From NCBI RefSeq assembly GCF_000943555.1, contig NZ_JTDV01000008.1, forward strand, positions 1-64,000: DNA of 64,000 nucleotides, in the 5' to 3' direction. This document shows, piece after piece, positions 28,576-36,783 of this stretch; within the stretch, counting starts at the first letter, position 1; every line of letters begins with the position of its first letter. The stretch is from Neotamlana nanhaiensis (lineage in GTDB: Bacteria > Bacteroidota > Bacteroidia > Flavobacteriales > Flavobacteriaceae). The translations under genes and the position numbers were made by a program. The notes below the pieces were generated by a model, which worked only from the letters and a program-made list of their open reading frames with translations, had not been told where the DNA came from and did no database searches.

Positions 28576-28945
28576 AAAAGGGCTATTAGTAGTAACCATA
28601 ATTTATACCATAGCTATAGCGGTAGCTTGCTTAATAAATGTAAGCGAATTGCCAGAAGTTGATATATCGTTCGCCGATAAAATATTTCACTTTGTAACCT
28701 ATGCATTGTTAATGGGCTTATGGTACTTCTCTTTAGTTTATACCCTAAAATTTAGCCCAAAAAAAGGCATGTTGTATGCTTTTATAATTGCGTTTGTATT
28801 TGGCATGATTATTGAAGTATTACAAGATACCCTAACAACAACAAGATCCTTAGATGTTTTTGATGTTGTTGCAAATACTTTTGGCGCTTTACTTGCAACC
28901 TTAGTATTAAGTTTTTACAATAAGTTACGAGTTAAAAACAAATAA
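28568..28945 (+). CDS. VanZ family membrane protein
   Basis: The 125-residue protein starts at a GTG that overlaps the gcvH stop by 8 bp. It has about four transmembrane segments. The motif ADKIFHFVTYALLMGLW and the later IIEVLQDTLTTTRSLDVFDVVANTFGA match the VanZ-like family. The function in Bacteroidota is not known. The gcvH-vanZ-tonB order is conserved in relatives. Confidence 0.88.
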   Translation: MLKKGLLVVTIIYTIAIAVACLINVSELPEVDISFADKIFHFVTYALLMGLWYFSLVYTLKFSPKKGMLYAFIIAFVFGMIIEVLQDTLTTTRSLDVFDVVANTFGALLATLVLSFYNKLRVKNK

Positions 28946-29006
28946 ACTGTTGCATTTTTAATAAATAAATAGTTATTTTACCAATCTTGAAAAACAATTA
29001 AATAAA

Positions 29007-29729
29007 ATGGAACCTAAAAAAAATCCTAAAGCAAATGTAGCACGTAATAGTTCGCTTTATTTTGCTATTGGTTTAGCTTTAATGCTATTCTTAACAAACT
29101 ACGCAATAAACTACAAAACATACGAAAAAAACGATATCGATATAGGTATGGTTAACATGGAGGAAGAGTTTGAAGAAGAAATTCCATTAACACAACAAAT
29201 ACAAACCCCGCCACCGCCACCGCCACCACCAGCAGCCCCAGAAGTTATCGAGATTGTTGAAGATGAGGTAGAGGTTGAAGAAACTGTAATCGAATCTACT
29301 GAGGTAGACCAAGAAACAGAAATTGTTGAGGTTGAGGAAGTGGAAGTAGTAGAAGTAGAAGAAGATATTGATGTACCATTCTCAGTAATTGAAAACGTAC
29401 CAGTTTTCCCAGGTTGTGAAAAAGAGAAAACAAACAACGCGAAAAGAGCTTGTATGTCTAAAAAAATATCACAGTTTGTAAACAAAAAGTTTAATACAGA
29501 TTTAGCTGGAGATTTAGGTTTATCTGGAAGACAACGTATTAACGTAATCTTTAAAATAGACAAAACAGGAAACATCTCTGGAGTTCGTGCAAGAGCGCCA
29601 CACCCAGGTTTAGAAAAAGAAGCTAAGCGTGTAATTGGCTTATTACCTAAAATGCAACCAGGTAAACAACGTGGAAAACCAGTAAACGTTCCATATTCGT
29701 TACCAATTATTTTCCAAGTTCAAGATTAA
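29007..29729 (+). CDS. tonB: Energy transducer TonB (first of two)
   Basis: The 240-residue protein has one N-terminal membrane anchor (about 16-34), a short proline run (68-76), an acidic low-complexity linker rich in Glu and Val (about 79-122), and a C-terminal TonB domain (about 130-240) with VPVFPGCE, GLSGRQRINVIFKI and NVPYSLPIIFQVQD. It would pass proton-motive force from ExbBD to outer-membrane receptors. A close paralogue follows 128 bp downstream. No exbB or exbD is nearby. Confidence 0.93.
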   Translation: MEPKKNPKANVARNSSLYFAIGLALMLFLTNYAINYKTYEKNDIDIGMVNMEEEFEEEIPLTQQIQTPPPPPPPPAAPEVIEIVEDEVEVEETVIESTEVDQETEIVEVEEVEVVEVEEDIDVPFSVIENVPVFPGCEKEKTNNAKRACMSKKISQFVNKKFNTDLAGDLGLSGRQRINVIFKIDKTGNISGVRARAPHPGLEKEAKRVIGLLPKMQPGKQRGKPVNVPYSLPIIFQVQD

Positions 29730-29766
29730 ATTATTTTTTTCCGATGGCATTCGGAAACTAAAAATA

Positions 29767-29800
29767 AAAACCCGTTACAGAAATGTAGCGGGTTTTCTTT
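29767..29800 (+). terminator. Intrinsic terminator after the first tonB
   Basis: AAAACCCGTTAC pairs with GTAGCGGGTTTT, followed by CTTTTTT. A smaller hairpin (TTTCCGA...TCGGAAA) precedes it at about 29738-29756. Confidence 0.8.
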
Positions 29801-29857
29801 TTTGGTATGCTTATTGAGGCTTTATCATAATATTAACATTTTAACTTATAATTTATT

Positions 29858-30649
29858 ATGAAAAATTTTAAAAATGTGCCAGAGTCCACTCGCCAAAACG
29901 GACAAAGCACAAAAAAACCGCAAAAGCATTATGCAAATTTACAAAAAAACACAACCTTGTATTTTCAAATTGGTTTAATTGTGTGTTTGCTCGCTTCCTT
30001 TGGTTTACTAGAGATGAATTTTAAAACGGAAACACCTCAAGTAGGCGATCTATTACTACCGGACGATTACACCGAAATTGCCATCGAAAATTTTAAAGTG
30101 TACCAAACACCGCAAGCCGAAACAAAACCTCAAACCAAGCAGCAAACTCTTTTTATTGAGGATTACGAGGAAGTGGAAAATGACTTTGTAAAAGAAGAAT
30201 TTGAAGATGTGATTACCGCTGAAGAATTTACAACTAGCGATGAGCCAATCGATCCTAGTGATATCGTATTAGAGGAAATAATTGATGATACGCCCATTCC
30301 TGTAAACTTTATTCAAAACGTTCCTATTTTTCCAGGTTGCGAAGGTGAAGTAACCAACCAAGGCCGAAAAAAATGCATGGAAAAGAAAATTGCAAAACTA
30401 GTACAACGTAAATTTGATGCCGATTTAGCTTCCGATTTAGGCTTAAGTGGAAAACAAGTGATTCAAACCCAATTTACAATCGATAAAACGGGACATATAA
30501 CAAACATTAAAACCCGTGCGCCACATAAGCGATTAGGTAGTGAAGCCGAACGCGTAATAAATCTTATTCCAGAAATGACACCAGGAAAACAAAACGATAA
30601 AAATGTTGGTGTGGTTTATACCTTGCCTATTGTATTTCAAGTACAGTAG
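29858..30649 (+). CDS. Energy transducer TonB (second of two)
   Basis: The 263-residue protein has a soluble N-terminal stretch, a membrane anchor at about 42-60, an acidic linker (about 95-145) and a C-terminal TonB domain. That domain (VPIFPGCEGEV..., DLGLSGKQVIQTQFTIDKTG) closely tracks the neighbour's, so the pair arose by tandem duplication. It has no proline run. It has its own downstream terminator, so it is probably transcribed separately. Confidence 0.92.
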   Translation: MKNFKNVPESTRQNGQSTKKPQKHYANLQKNTTLYFQIGLIVCLLASFGLLEMNFKTETPQVGDLLLPDDYTEIAIENFKVYQTPQAETKPQTKQQTLFIEDYEEVENDFVKEEFEDVITAEEFTTSDEPIDPSDIVLEEIIDDTPIPVNFIQNVPIFPGCEGEVTNQGRKKCMEKKIAKLVQRKFDADLASDLGLSGKQVIQTQFTIDKTGHITNIKTRAPHKRLGSEAERVINLIPEMTPGKQNDKNVGVVYTLPIVFQVQ

Positions 30650-30668
30650 TTATATACTTTTACAAAAT

Positions 30669-30705
30669 CAAAACCGTTATCTAAATCAGATAGCGGTTTT
30701 TTGTT
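30669..30705 (+). terminator. Intrinsic terminator after the second tonB
   Basis: AAAACCGTTATCT pairs with AGATAGCGGTTTT across a 6-8 base loop, with six T residues at the end of the stem and tail. Confidence 0.8.
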
Positions 30706-30793
30706 TTAGCCTTTTAACTAAAATAGTATTACCATGTGGCTTATGTAAAAATTATAGTATCTTTCGCTATTAATTAAACTTTAACTAATTAAA

Positions 30794-32896
30794 ATGAAGC
30801 AATTCATTGTCCTTCTTCTACTTTTTACTCAATTTAACAGCTTTTCGCAAACTATCAATGCTTCCGAAAAACAACCTATTTTTCCTAGCTGTAAAGATGT
30901 TCCTGCCGATTCTTTAAAGCTATGTTTTACCAATAAGGTGTATCAAATAATAAAATCGGAATTTAAAACACCAGATATTGTTATAAAAGATGAATATAAA
31001 GGGGATGTTTCGGTGATTTTTGAAGTTGATACCTTGGGGACATTTAAACTTATTTATGTTAATGCGGTTTATAAAGAATTAAAAGAAGAAGCCGAACGTG
31101 TTTTTAAGCTGTTTCCAAAAATTGAACCAGCAAGTTATAATGGCCGAAAAACCTTTAAACAATATGCGCTTCCTATTAAAATTCCATTATCCGATTTTAA
31201 TAATGCGCCAGCAAATAGTGCAGAGGTAACAAGCGAGATTAAAAAGTTAGAAGAAGCTTACCAAACGGAATACGACGATGTAAATAATAGTATAACCAGT
31301 TATAACGACAATGCCTTTTCAAGCCAGTTAAACATACAATTTACACATAGTGATTATGCCAGGTTCGAGAGAGCCATAAATGTTGTTGGTATCAATAGTC
31401 ATACCGCTTCAAAACCTTTTGTGCACTCAGAGGTTTCAAAGTATTACGATTTTAAAGCTGAAAAAGATAAGTTGCTTCAAGAAAGAAAAACATGGTTCGG
31501 GAAAAAACTTTGGAACGAACATTTGGTGCAATTACAAGGTAAAAACTATTGGTTTACTATCGATCCAATTTTCGATTTTGAAGTTGGTAAAGATACCGAA
31601 GCTGATTTTAGTTCAACCTACAACAATACACGAGGATTATTGGTAAAAGGCGGATTGGGGAAAAACTTTAATTTTTACACATCGGTTTTCGAGAGTCAAG
31701 GTCGTTTTGCACAATATTTTAACGAGTATGCCGAAAGTTTGCGTGGTTTTGGGCCAGATCCAGCAATTATTCCTGGTCGTGGTATTGCTAAAGCTTTTAA
31801 AACCGATTCTTATGATTACCCAGTGGCAGAGGCTTATTTGTCGTATGCCCCAGCCGATTTTGTAAATATTCAATTTGGTCATGGTAAAAACTTTATTGGC
31901 GATGGTTACAGGTCGTTGTTTTTAAGTGATGTGGCGAGTCCGCACCCATTTTTAAAACTAAATACTAAATTCTGGAAAATTAAATATACCAATACTTGGA
32001 TGTGGTTAAAAGATGTACGCCCTGAAGTAACAACCGATGACGCTTTTTTAACCAAATACATGGCAACCCATTTTTTAAGTTGGAATGTCACTAAGCGATT
32101 AAATGTTGGATTTTTTGAATCGGTAATTTGGGCTAAAACTGCCAATCGAAATTTTGATGTTAATTATTTAAATCCTATTATTTTTTATCGCGCCATAGAG
32201 TTTGAAACTGGGCAAGATGCTGGAAATGCCATTATGGGAACTTCAGCAAAATACAAATGGAACAATAATATTAATTTATACAGCCAGTTTATTTTAGATG
32301 AGTTTTCGCTTAGCGATGTAAAAGCAGGAAATAAAAGCTGGAAAAATAAATTTGGTTACCAATTAGGGGTTAAATACTACAACGCCTTTAACGTTGATAA
32401 TTTAATGCTGCAAATGGAATATAATCGCGTGCGTCCTTACACGTATTCACATAGTACAATTGCAACAAATTACGGGCACAATAACCAATCGATGGCGCAT
32501 TTATGGAGTGCTAATTTTAGCGAATTGGTACTTATGGGATATTATTTCCACAACCGTTGGTATGCTAATGCAAAATTTATTTTCGGTAAACGTGGTTTTG
32601 ATTATAATACTGATACCGACAATTTTAGTTATGGTGGCGATATTTATAGAAATTATAATGACCGACCAATAAACACAGGGGTTAAAGTTGGGCAAGGCAT
32701 TGCTACAAATAGTTTTTACGGGAATTTACAGGCGGGTTACGTTGTAAATCCATCGAGTAATTTAAAACTGTTTACCGATATTACAGTGCGTAATTTTAAT
32801 CCAGATGCTACAACCGAAACAGTTTATAAAAGCAACACGGTTTGGTTTAATTTTGGTTTACGTACCGATTTGTTTAATTGGTATTTTGATTATTAA
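30794..32896 (+). CDS. RemB/Wzi-like outer-membrane protein with N-terminal TonB-like domain
   Basis: The 700-residue protein has a signal peptide ending at SFSQ. Residues about 25-135 (QPIFPSCKDV, VSVIFEVDTLG, AERVFKLFPKIEP) align with the C-terminal domains of the two TonB proteins upstream. A charged linker follows, and then a long beta-barrel (about 220-700) with FGHGKNFIGDGYRSLFLSD, as in capsule-assembly Wzi-like proteins and the gliding protein RemB. It ends LFNWYFDY. Barrel and TonB-like parts are directly visible; the gliding role is from memory of the RemB family and is less certain. Confidence 0.8.
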   Translation: MKQFIVLLLLFTQFNSFSQTINASEKQPIFPSCKDVPADSLKLCFTNKVYQIIKSEFKTPDIVIKDEYKGDVSVIFEVDTLGTFKLIYVNAVYKELKEEAERVFKLFPKIEPASYNGRKTFKQYALPIKIPLSDFNNAPANSAEVTSEIKKLEEAYQTEYDDVNNSITSYNDNAFSSQLNIQFTHSDYARFERAINVVGINSHTASKPFVHSEVSKYYDFKAEKDKLLQERKTWFGKKLWNEHLVQLQGKNYWFTIDPIFDFEVGKDTEADFSSTYNNTRGLLVKGGLGKNFNFYTSVFESQGRFAQYFNEYAESLRGFGPDPAIIPGRGIAKAFKTDSYDYPVAEAYLSYAPADFVNIQFGHGKNFIGDGYRSLFLSDVASPHPFLKLNTKFWKIKYTNTWMWLKDVRPEVTTDDAFLTKYMATHFLSWNVTKRLNVGFFESVIWAKTANRNFDVNYLNPIIFYRAIEFETGQDAGNAIMGTSAKYKWNNNINLYSQFILDEFSLSDVKAGNKSWKNKFGYQLGVKYYNAFNVDNLMLQMEYNRVRPYTYSHSTIATNYGHNNQSMAHLWSANFSELVLMGYYFHNRWYANAKFIFGKRGFDYNTDTDNFSYGGDIYRNYNDRPINTGVKVGQGIATNSFYGNLQAGYVVNPSSNLKLFTDITVRNFNPDATTETVYKSNTVWFNFGLRTDLFNWYFDY

Positions 32897-32903
32897 ATAA
32901 AAC

Positions 32904-32935
32904 ATTGCTCAAAATTCTTTTAAGGCGTATCTTTG
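32904..32935 (+). promoter_or_regulatory. Predicted promoter of the oxidase assembly operon
   Basis: ATTG (32904-32907), a 20-bp spacer and TATCTTTG (32928-32935) match the Bacteroidota promoter form. It lies 36 bp before the heme O synthase start. Confidence 0.6.
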
Positions 32936-32971
32936 CACTCGCAAAACAAAACGGGCGAAGCCTAAACGCAA

Positions 32972-33865
32972 TTGAGCAAAACAAATCCATCAGTAACAGC
33001 ACCTTCTGTAATTTCAGATTTTAAAGAAATCACAAAAATGCGATTGGCATTAAGTGTGGTATTCTCGTCGGTAGCTGGATATTTATTAGGTGTTGAAATT
33101 GTAGAAGTAAAAACCTTAGTTTTATTGGCTTTAGGCGGTTATTTTATGGTAGGCGCTTCAAACGCATTTAATCAAATTATCGAAAAAGATTTAGATGCTT
33201 TAATGAGTCGTACTAAAAATCGCCCCATTCCTGCAGGTCGTATGTCAGTTTCAACCGCATTTGTTATCGCTTGTGTTTTTACGCTATTAGGAATCATCAT
33301 TTTATACACCATAAACAAGCAAACGGCGATGTTTGGTGCCATTTCTATTTTTTTATACACTTGTGTTTATACGCCTTTAAAAACCAAAACGCCATTAGCT
33401 GTTTTTGTTGGCGCCATTCCTGGAGCTATTCCGTTTATGTTGGGTTGGGTTGCGGCAACCGACGATTTTGGTATTGAACCAGGAACACTTTTCGCCTTAC
33501 AATTCTTTTGGCAATTCCCTCACTTTTGGGCGATTGGTTGGTTTTTGTTCGACGATTATAAAAAAGGCGGATTTTTTATGCTACCAACAGGAAAACAAGA
33601 TAAAGGCACCGCAGTACAAACCATTATGTACACTATTTGGACTATCATGGTATCCATAATTCCCGTTTTTGGTTTTACAGGACGATTACAACTTTCAATT
33701 ATAGCAACTGTTTTGGTATTCGCATTAGGTTTATGGATGTTGTATTATGCTATAAGATTGTTTAGATTAATGACCGAGAAGGCTGCAAAGCAACTTATGT
33801 TAGTGAGTGTATCGTATATTTCGCTAGTGCAAATTGTATATGTAGTCGATAAATTTTTACATTAA
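32972..33865 (+). CDS. ctaB: Heme O synthase (protoheme IX farnesyltransferase)
   Basis: The 297-residue UbiA-family membrane enzyme has about nine transmembrane segments. The prenyl-binding motif is NAFNQIIEKDLDALMSRTKNRP (about 65-86), and a second aspartate motif is DDYKKGGFFMLP. It adds farnesyl to heme B to give heme O for cytochrome oxidase. The start is TTG at 32972; an ATG further in would remove the first ~20 residues before the first helix. Subunit III follows 4 bp later, so the genes are co-transcribed. Confidence 0.94.
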   Translation: MSKTNPSVTAPSVISDFKEITKMRLALSVVFSSVAGYLLGVEIVEVKTLVLLALGGYFMVGASNAFNQIIEKDLDALMSRTKNRPIPAGRMSVSTAFVIACVFTLLGIIILYTINKQTAMFGAISIFLYTCVYTPLKTKTPLAVFVGAIPGAIPFMLGWVAATDDFGIEPGTLFALQFFWQFPHFWAIGWFLFDDYKKGGFFMLPTGKQDKGTAVQTIMYTIWTIMVSIIPVFGFTGRLQLSIIATVLVFALGLWMLYYAIRLFRLMTEKAAKQLMLVSVSYISLVQIVYVVDKFLH

Positions 33866-33869
33866 ATTC

Positions 33870-34451
33870 ATGGATTTAACCCAAGGTACACCCCAAGAAA
33901 AAAATATTAGAGCCAAAAAAATGATGCTTTGGTTTGGCATTATTTCACTTATTATGTCGTTTGCTGGTTGGACCAGTGCTTTCGTGGTAAGTAGTTCGCG
34001 CCCCGATTGGCTTAAAGATTTCCAGTTGCCAAACGCTTTTATTATTAGCACGGTTGTAATTGTAATTAGTAGTATTACTTTTTTACTAGCAAAAAACGCA
34101 CTAAAAAAAGACAATAAAAGTTTAACCACCATCTGGTTGGTAATCACTTTAATTTTAGGAGTTGTATTTATTTTTAATCAATTTCAAGGTTTTCAAGAAA
34201 TAATTAACCTTGGTTATAACTTTACAGGGCCAACTAGTAATGTAACCATGTCCTATATTTATTTAATTGCAGTAGTGCATATTTTACACGTGGTAGTTGG
34301 GTTAATTTGTTTGTTAGTGGTGATTTATAATCACTTAAGAAATAAATATAATGCTAATAACAAATTAGGCTTCGATTTAGCAGCAACCTTTTGGCATTTT
34401 ATAGATATACTTTGGGTGTATTTGTTTTTGTTTCTTTATTTTGTAGGCTAA
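33870..34451 (+). CDS. Cytochrome c oxidase subunit III family protein (short form)
   Basis: The 193-residue protein has five hydrophobic segments. The C-terminal half, with VAVVHILHVVVGLI and AATFWHFIDILWVYLFLFLYF, matches heme-copper oxidase subunit III. The early region KMMLWFGIISLIMSF aligns with that of the next gene. It sits 4 bp after ctaB and 116 bp before a second, longer subunit III gene. Such pairs are common in Bacteroidota, but the division of labour is unknown. Confidence 0.9.
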   Translation: MDLTQGTPQEKNIRAKKMMLWFGIISLIMSFAGWTSAFVVSSSRPDWLKDFQLPNAFIISTVVIVISSITFLLAKNALKKDNKSLTTIWLVITLILGVVFIFNQFQGFQEIINLGYNFTGPTSNVTMSYIYLIAVVHILHVVVGLICLLVVIYNHLRNKYNANNKLGFDLAATFWHFIDILWVYLFLFLYFVG

Positions 34452-34529
34452 TAAAAATATTAAAAATCAACTTTTATTTAAAGTGGGTATAATTTGCACT
34501 TTGATGTTTTATTACATAAATAAAATACC

Positions 34530-34537
34530 TATTTTTG
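34530..34537 (+). promoter_or_regulatory. Candidate -7 box TATTTTTG before the second subunit III gene
   Basis: A perfect TAnnTTTG lies 30 bp before the ATG in a 116-bp gap. The nearest TTTG (34500-34503) has a 26-bp spacer, too long for a standard -33 box. Confidence 0.4.
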
Positions 34538-34567
34538 TGCAACTTTTATAAACAATAACCAAAATTT

Positions 34568-35536
34568 ATGAGTACAGCAGTAGCAGAAGGCAAAACGTGG
34601 ATCGGCGGAAACGAACCACTTAAAGCTAGTTACGGAAAGATGATGATGTGGTTTTTCATCCTTTCAGATGCCTTAACTTTCTCTGGGTTTTTAGCAGCCT
34701 ACGGATTTTCAAGATTTAAATTTATTGATGCATGGCCAATTGCGGACGAGGTGTTTACTCACGTTCCGTTTTTACACGGCCAAGAATTACCAATGATTTA
34801 TGTAGCCTTTATGACGTTCATCCTAATTATGTCGTCGGTTACCATGGTATTAGCTGTTGATGCCGGTCATCATTTAAATAAAGCTAAAGTTACCATTTAT
34901 ATGTTTTTAACCATTATTGGTGGTTTAATTTTCGTAGGGTCTCAAGCTTGGGAATGGGCTACTTTTATTAAAGGTGATTTTGGTGCTGTACAAACAAAAG
35001 GAGGAAACATTTTACAGTTTGTTGATACCGAAGGGCATCGTGTTGCCTTGAGTGATTTTGTTGTAGCAGGACATAGAGATAGAACAGAACATGAACGTAA
35101 AAACGGATTGTGGTTTGTTAACGAAGGTACTTTACCAACCTATACTGTTGAAGAGGTAATTCACGGTTTAGAGTCGCACGACAATATTTTAGTAAGAACT
35201 CAATTGTTAACCGAAGAAGGTGAGAAAACCGTGTTGTCGAGAGCTGAATCTTTAGAGGTTTTAAAAGCGAATGGTAAAGCAGTTGTTGAAGGAGCAAACC
35301 TTCATGTAAACGAATACGGTTCACCATTATTTGCCGATTTCTTTTTCTTTATTACAGGATTTCACGGTTTCCACGTATTTTCAGGTGTCGTTATCAATAT
35401 CATTATTTTCTTTAATGTGGTAATTGGTACTTACGAAAGACGTAAAAGCTACGAAATGGTTGAAAAAGTTGGTTTATACTGGCACTTTGTAGATTTAGTT
35501 TGGGTATTCGTATTCACATTCTTCTACTTAGTTTAA
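34568..35536 (+). CDS. Cytochrome c oxidase subunit III (long form with inserted soluble loop)
   Basis: The 322-residue subunit III has helices typical of the family (MMMWFFILSDALTFSGFL near the N-terminus, FFFFITGFHGFHVFSGVV and LYWHFVDLVWVFVFTFFYL at the end). Between them, at about residues 136-251, lies a hydrophilic stretch of roughly 115 residues (e.g. GHRVALSDFVVAGHRDRTEHE) absent from the short form. The insert would face one side of the membrane and is of unknown role. Subunit IV follows after 53 bp. The catalytic subunits I and II are not in this window. Confidence 0.93.
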   Translation: MSTAVAEGKTWIGGNEPLKASYGKMMMWFFILSDALTFSGFLAAYGFSRFKFIDAWPIADEVFTHVPFLHGQELPMIYVAFMTFILIMSSVTMVLAVDAGHHLNKAKVTIYMFLTIIGGLIFVGSQAWEWATFIKGDFGAVQTKGGNILQFVDTEGHRVALSDFVVAGHRDRTEHERKNGLWFVNEGTLPTYTVEEVIHGLESHDNILVRTQLLTEEGEKTVLSRAESLEVLKANGKAVVEGANLHVNEYGSPLFADFFFFITGFHGFHVFSGVVINIIIFFNVVIGTYERRKSYEMVEKVGLYWHFVDLVWVFVFTFFYLV

Positions 35537-35589
35537 TAAAATAATATTGCGCCTAAAGCGGCAACGCCAAGGGCTAAAAGAAACATAAC

Positions 35590-35970
35590 ATGGCACACGA
35601 ACATAAATTAGAAATTTTTAGAGGACTTTGGAAGTTTAAGTCTAACAAGCAAAAAATCTGGGGTGTTTTAGCATTTTTATCTTTTATAACTGCAATCGAA
35701 GTTGTTTTAGGTATTTACAAACCAGAAGGTTTAATGGCTAAGTTTTTAGGGATGAAATTACTTAACTGGATTTTCATCATTTTAACCATTGTAAAAGCAT
35801 ATTATATTGCTTGGGATTTTATGCACTTACGCGACGAAACTAAAGGATTAAGACGCGCTGTAGTTTGGACAGGTGTTTTCTTAATACTTTATTTAGTATT
35901 TATTTTGTTACAAGAAGGCGGATACGTATTTAGAGTTTATGACGAAGGATTTATAAAACGTGATTTTTAG
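35590..35970 (+). CDS. Cytochrome c oxidase subunit IV family protein
   Basis: The 126-residue protein has three hydrophobic segments (about 26-44, 57-76, 93-111) and the family pattern WDFMHLRDETKGLRR between them. The small subunit IV stabilises caa3/bo3-like oxidases. It follows the long subunit III gene and is closed by a terminator at 36001. Confidence 0.9.
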   Translation: MAHEHKLEIFRGLWKFKSNKQKIWGVLAFLSFITAIEVVLGIYKPEGLMAKFLGMKLLNWIFIILTIVKAYYIAWDFMHLRDETKGLRRAVVWTGVFLILYLVFILLQEGGYVFRVYDEGFIKRDF

Positions 35971-36000
35971 TTTATAAAAATCAGTTAAATATAGATATTA

Positions 36001-36027
36001 AGGCGGTTTTTAAACCGCCTTTTTTTA
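36001..36027 (+). terminator. Intrinsic terminator after oxidase subunit IV
   Basis: AGGCGGTTT pairs with AAACCGCCT, followed by seven T residues. Confidence 0.85.
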
Positions 36028-36033
36028 TTTTTG
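36026..36033 (+). promoter_or_regulatory. Candidate -7 box TATTTTTG overlapping the terminator tail
   Basis: A perfect TAnnTTTG shares bases with the terminator's T-tract and lies 24 bp before the next start codon. Any -33 contact would fall in the hairpin. Confidence 0.4.
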
Positions 36034-36057
36034 CAAAACGTTTTTTGTACCTGTTTT

Positions 36058-36783
36058 ATGAGTAAGAAAAAAGCAAGCACATATTTTGTTTTAGTCGTAT
36101 TGTTCTTTTTGCCAGTAGCGTTTTTATTGTTGTTGTATCCTGCAACACACAACTATACACCGCTAGAAGTGATTAAAGAAAATGTTGAAGATTTAAATGG
36201 ATTTACCTCAAATAGTAACGAGCCTATTCAGTTAAAAGAGCACATTACGGTGTTGGGGTTTTTAGGAGCAAATCCAATTGAGCATACCATAGCAGCATCA
36301 AACTTAAAAGAGTTGGTTTACGATAAGTTTAAAGGCTTTAAAAAGTTTCAAATTGTGATGCTTTTACCATTAGGTACAGAAGCTTCAGTAGAAACCATTA
36401 AAAAGGAAATAAGCTCGTATGAAAGTTTGGAGTATTGGCATTTTGCTTTTGCTTCACCGGGTCATATAAAACGAGTTTATAATAGTTTAAAAACCAACCA
36501 GCCTTTAGCTGAAGATTTATACACCCAAAAAGTTTTTGTGGTTGATAAAGATTTAAATCAACGTGGTCGATTTGATGATAGAGAAGATAAAGAAAAGGAA
36601 AAAAATAAGCCTGTTTATGGCTTAAACGGTTACGATTGCATTGAAGTAGCCGAAATAAAAAACAAAATGAGCGACGATTTACGTGTGTTATTTACCGAAT
36701 ACCGCCAAAAACGAAAAGGTGAATTTGAAAATACCGATACCCGACGCGCCAACGACTTAAAAAGTAACCATGAAGAAAACTAA
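36058..36783 (+). CDS. Membrane-anchored, SCO-like thioredoxin-fold protein lacking the copper cysteines
   Basis: The start at 36058 is preferred over an earlier in-frame codon at 36031, which lies almost in the terminator. The 241-residue protein has one N-terminal anchor (about 8-27) and a domain laid out like SCO1: ITVLGFLGANPIEHT occupies the place of the CxxxC strand, followed by LVYDKFKGFKKFQIVMLLP and a VFVVDKDLNQRGRFDDR strand. The CxxxC pair is missing, so it probably does not bind copper as SCO does. It overlaps the true SCO gene by 14 bp. The function is unknown. Confidence 0.82.
   Translation: MSKKKASTYFVLVVLFFLPVAFLLLLYPATHNYTPLEVIKENVEDLNGFTSNSNEPIQLKEHITVLGFLGANPIEHTIAASNLKELVYDKFKGFKKFQIVMLLPLGTEASVETIKKEISSYESLEYWHFAFASPGHIKRVYNSLKTNQPLAEDLYTQKVFVVDKDLNQRGRFDDREDKEKEKNKPVYGLNGYDCIEVAEIKNKMSDDLRVLFTEYRQKRKGEFENTDTRRANDLKSNHEEN

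Noticed and set aside
29111-29575. Minus-strand 154-codon open frame, Ser/Thr rich
   Set aside because: It is the antisense of the Glu/Val-rich linker of tonB and shows no family features.
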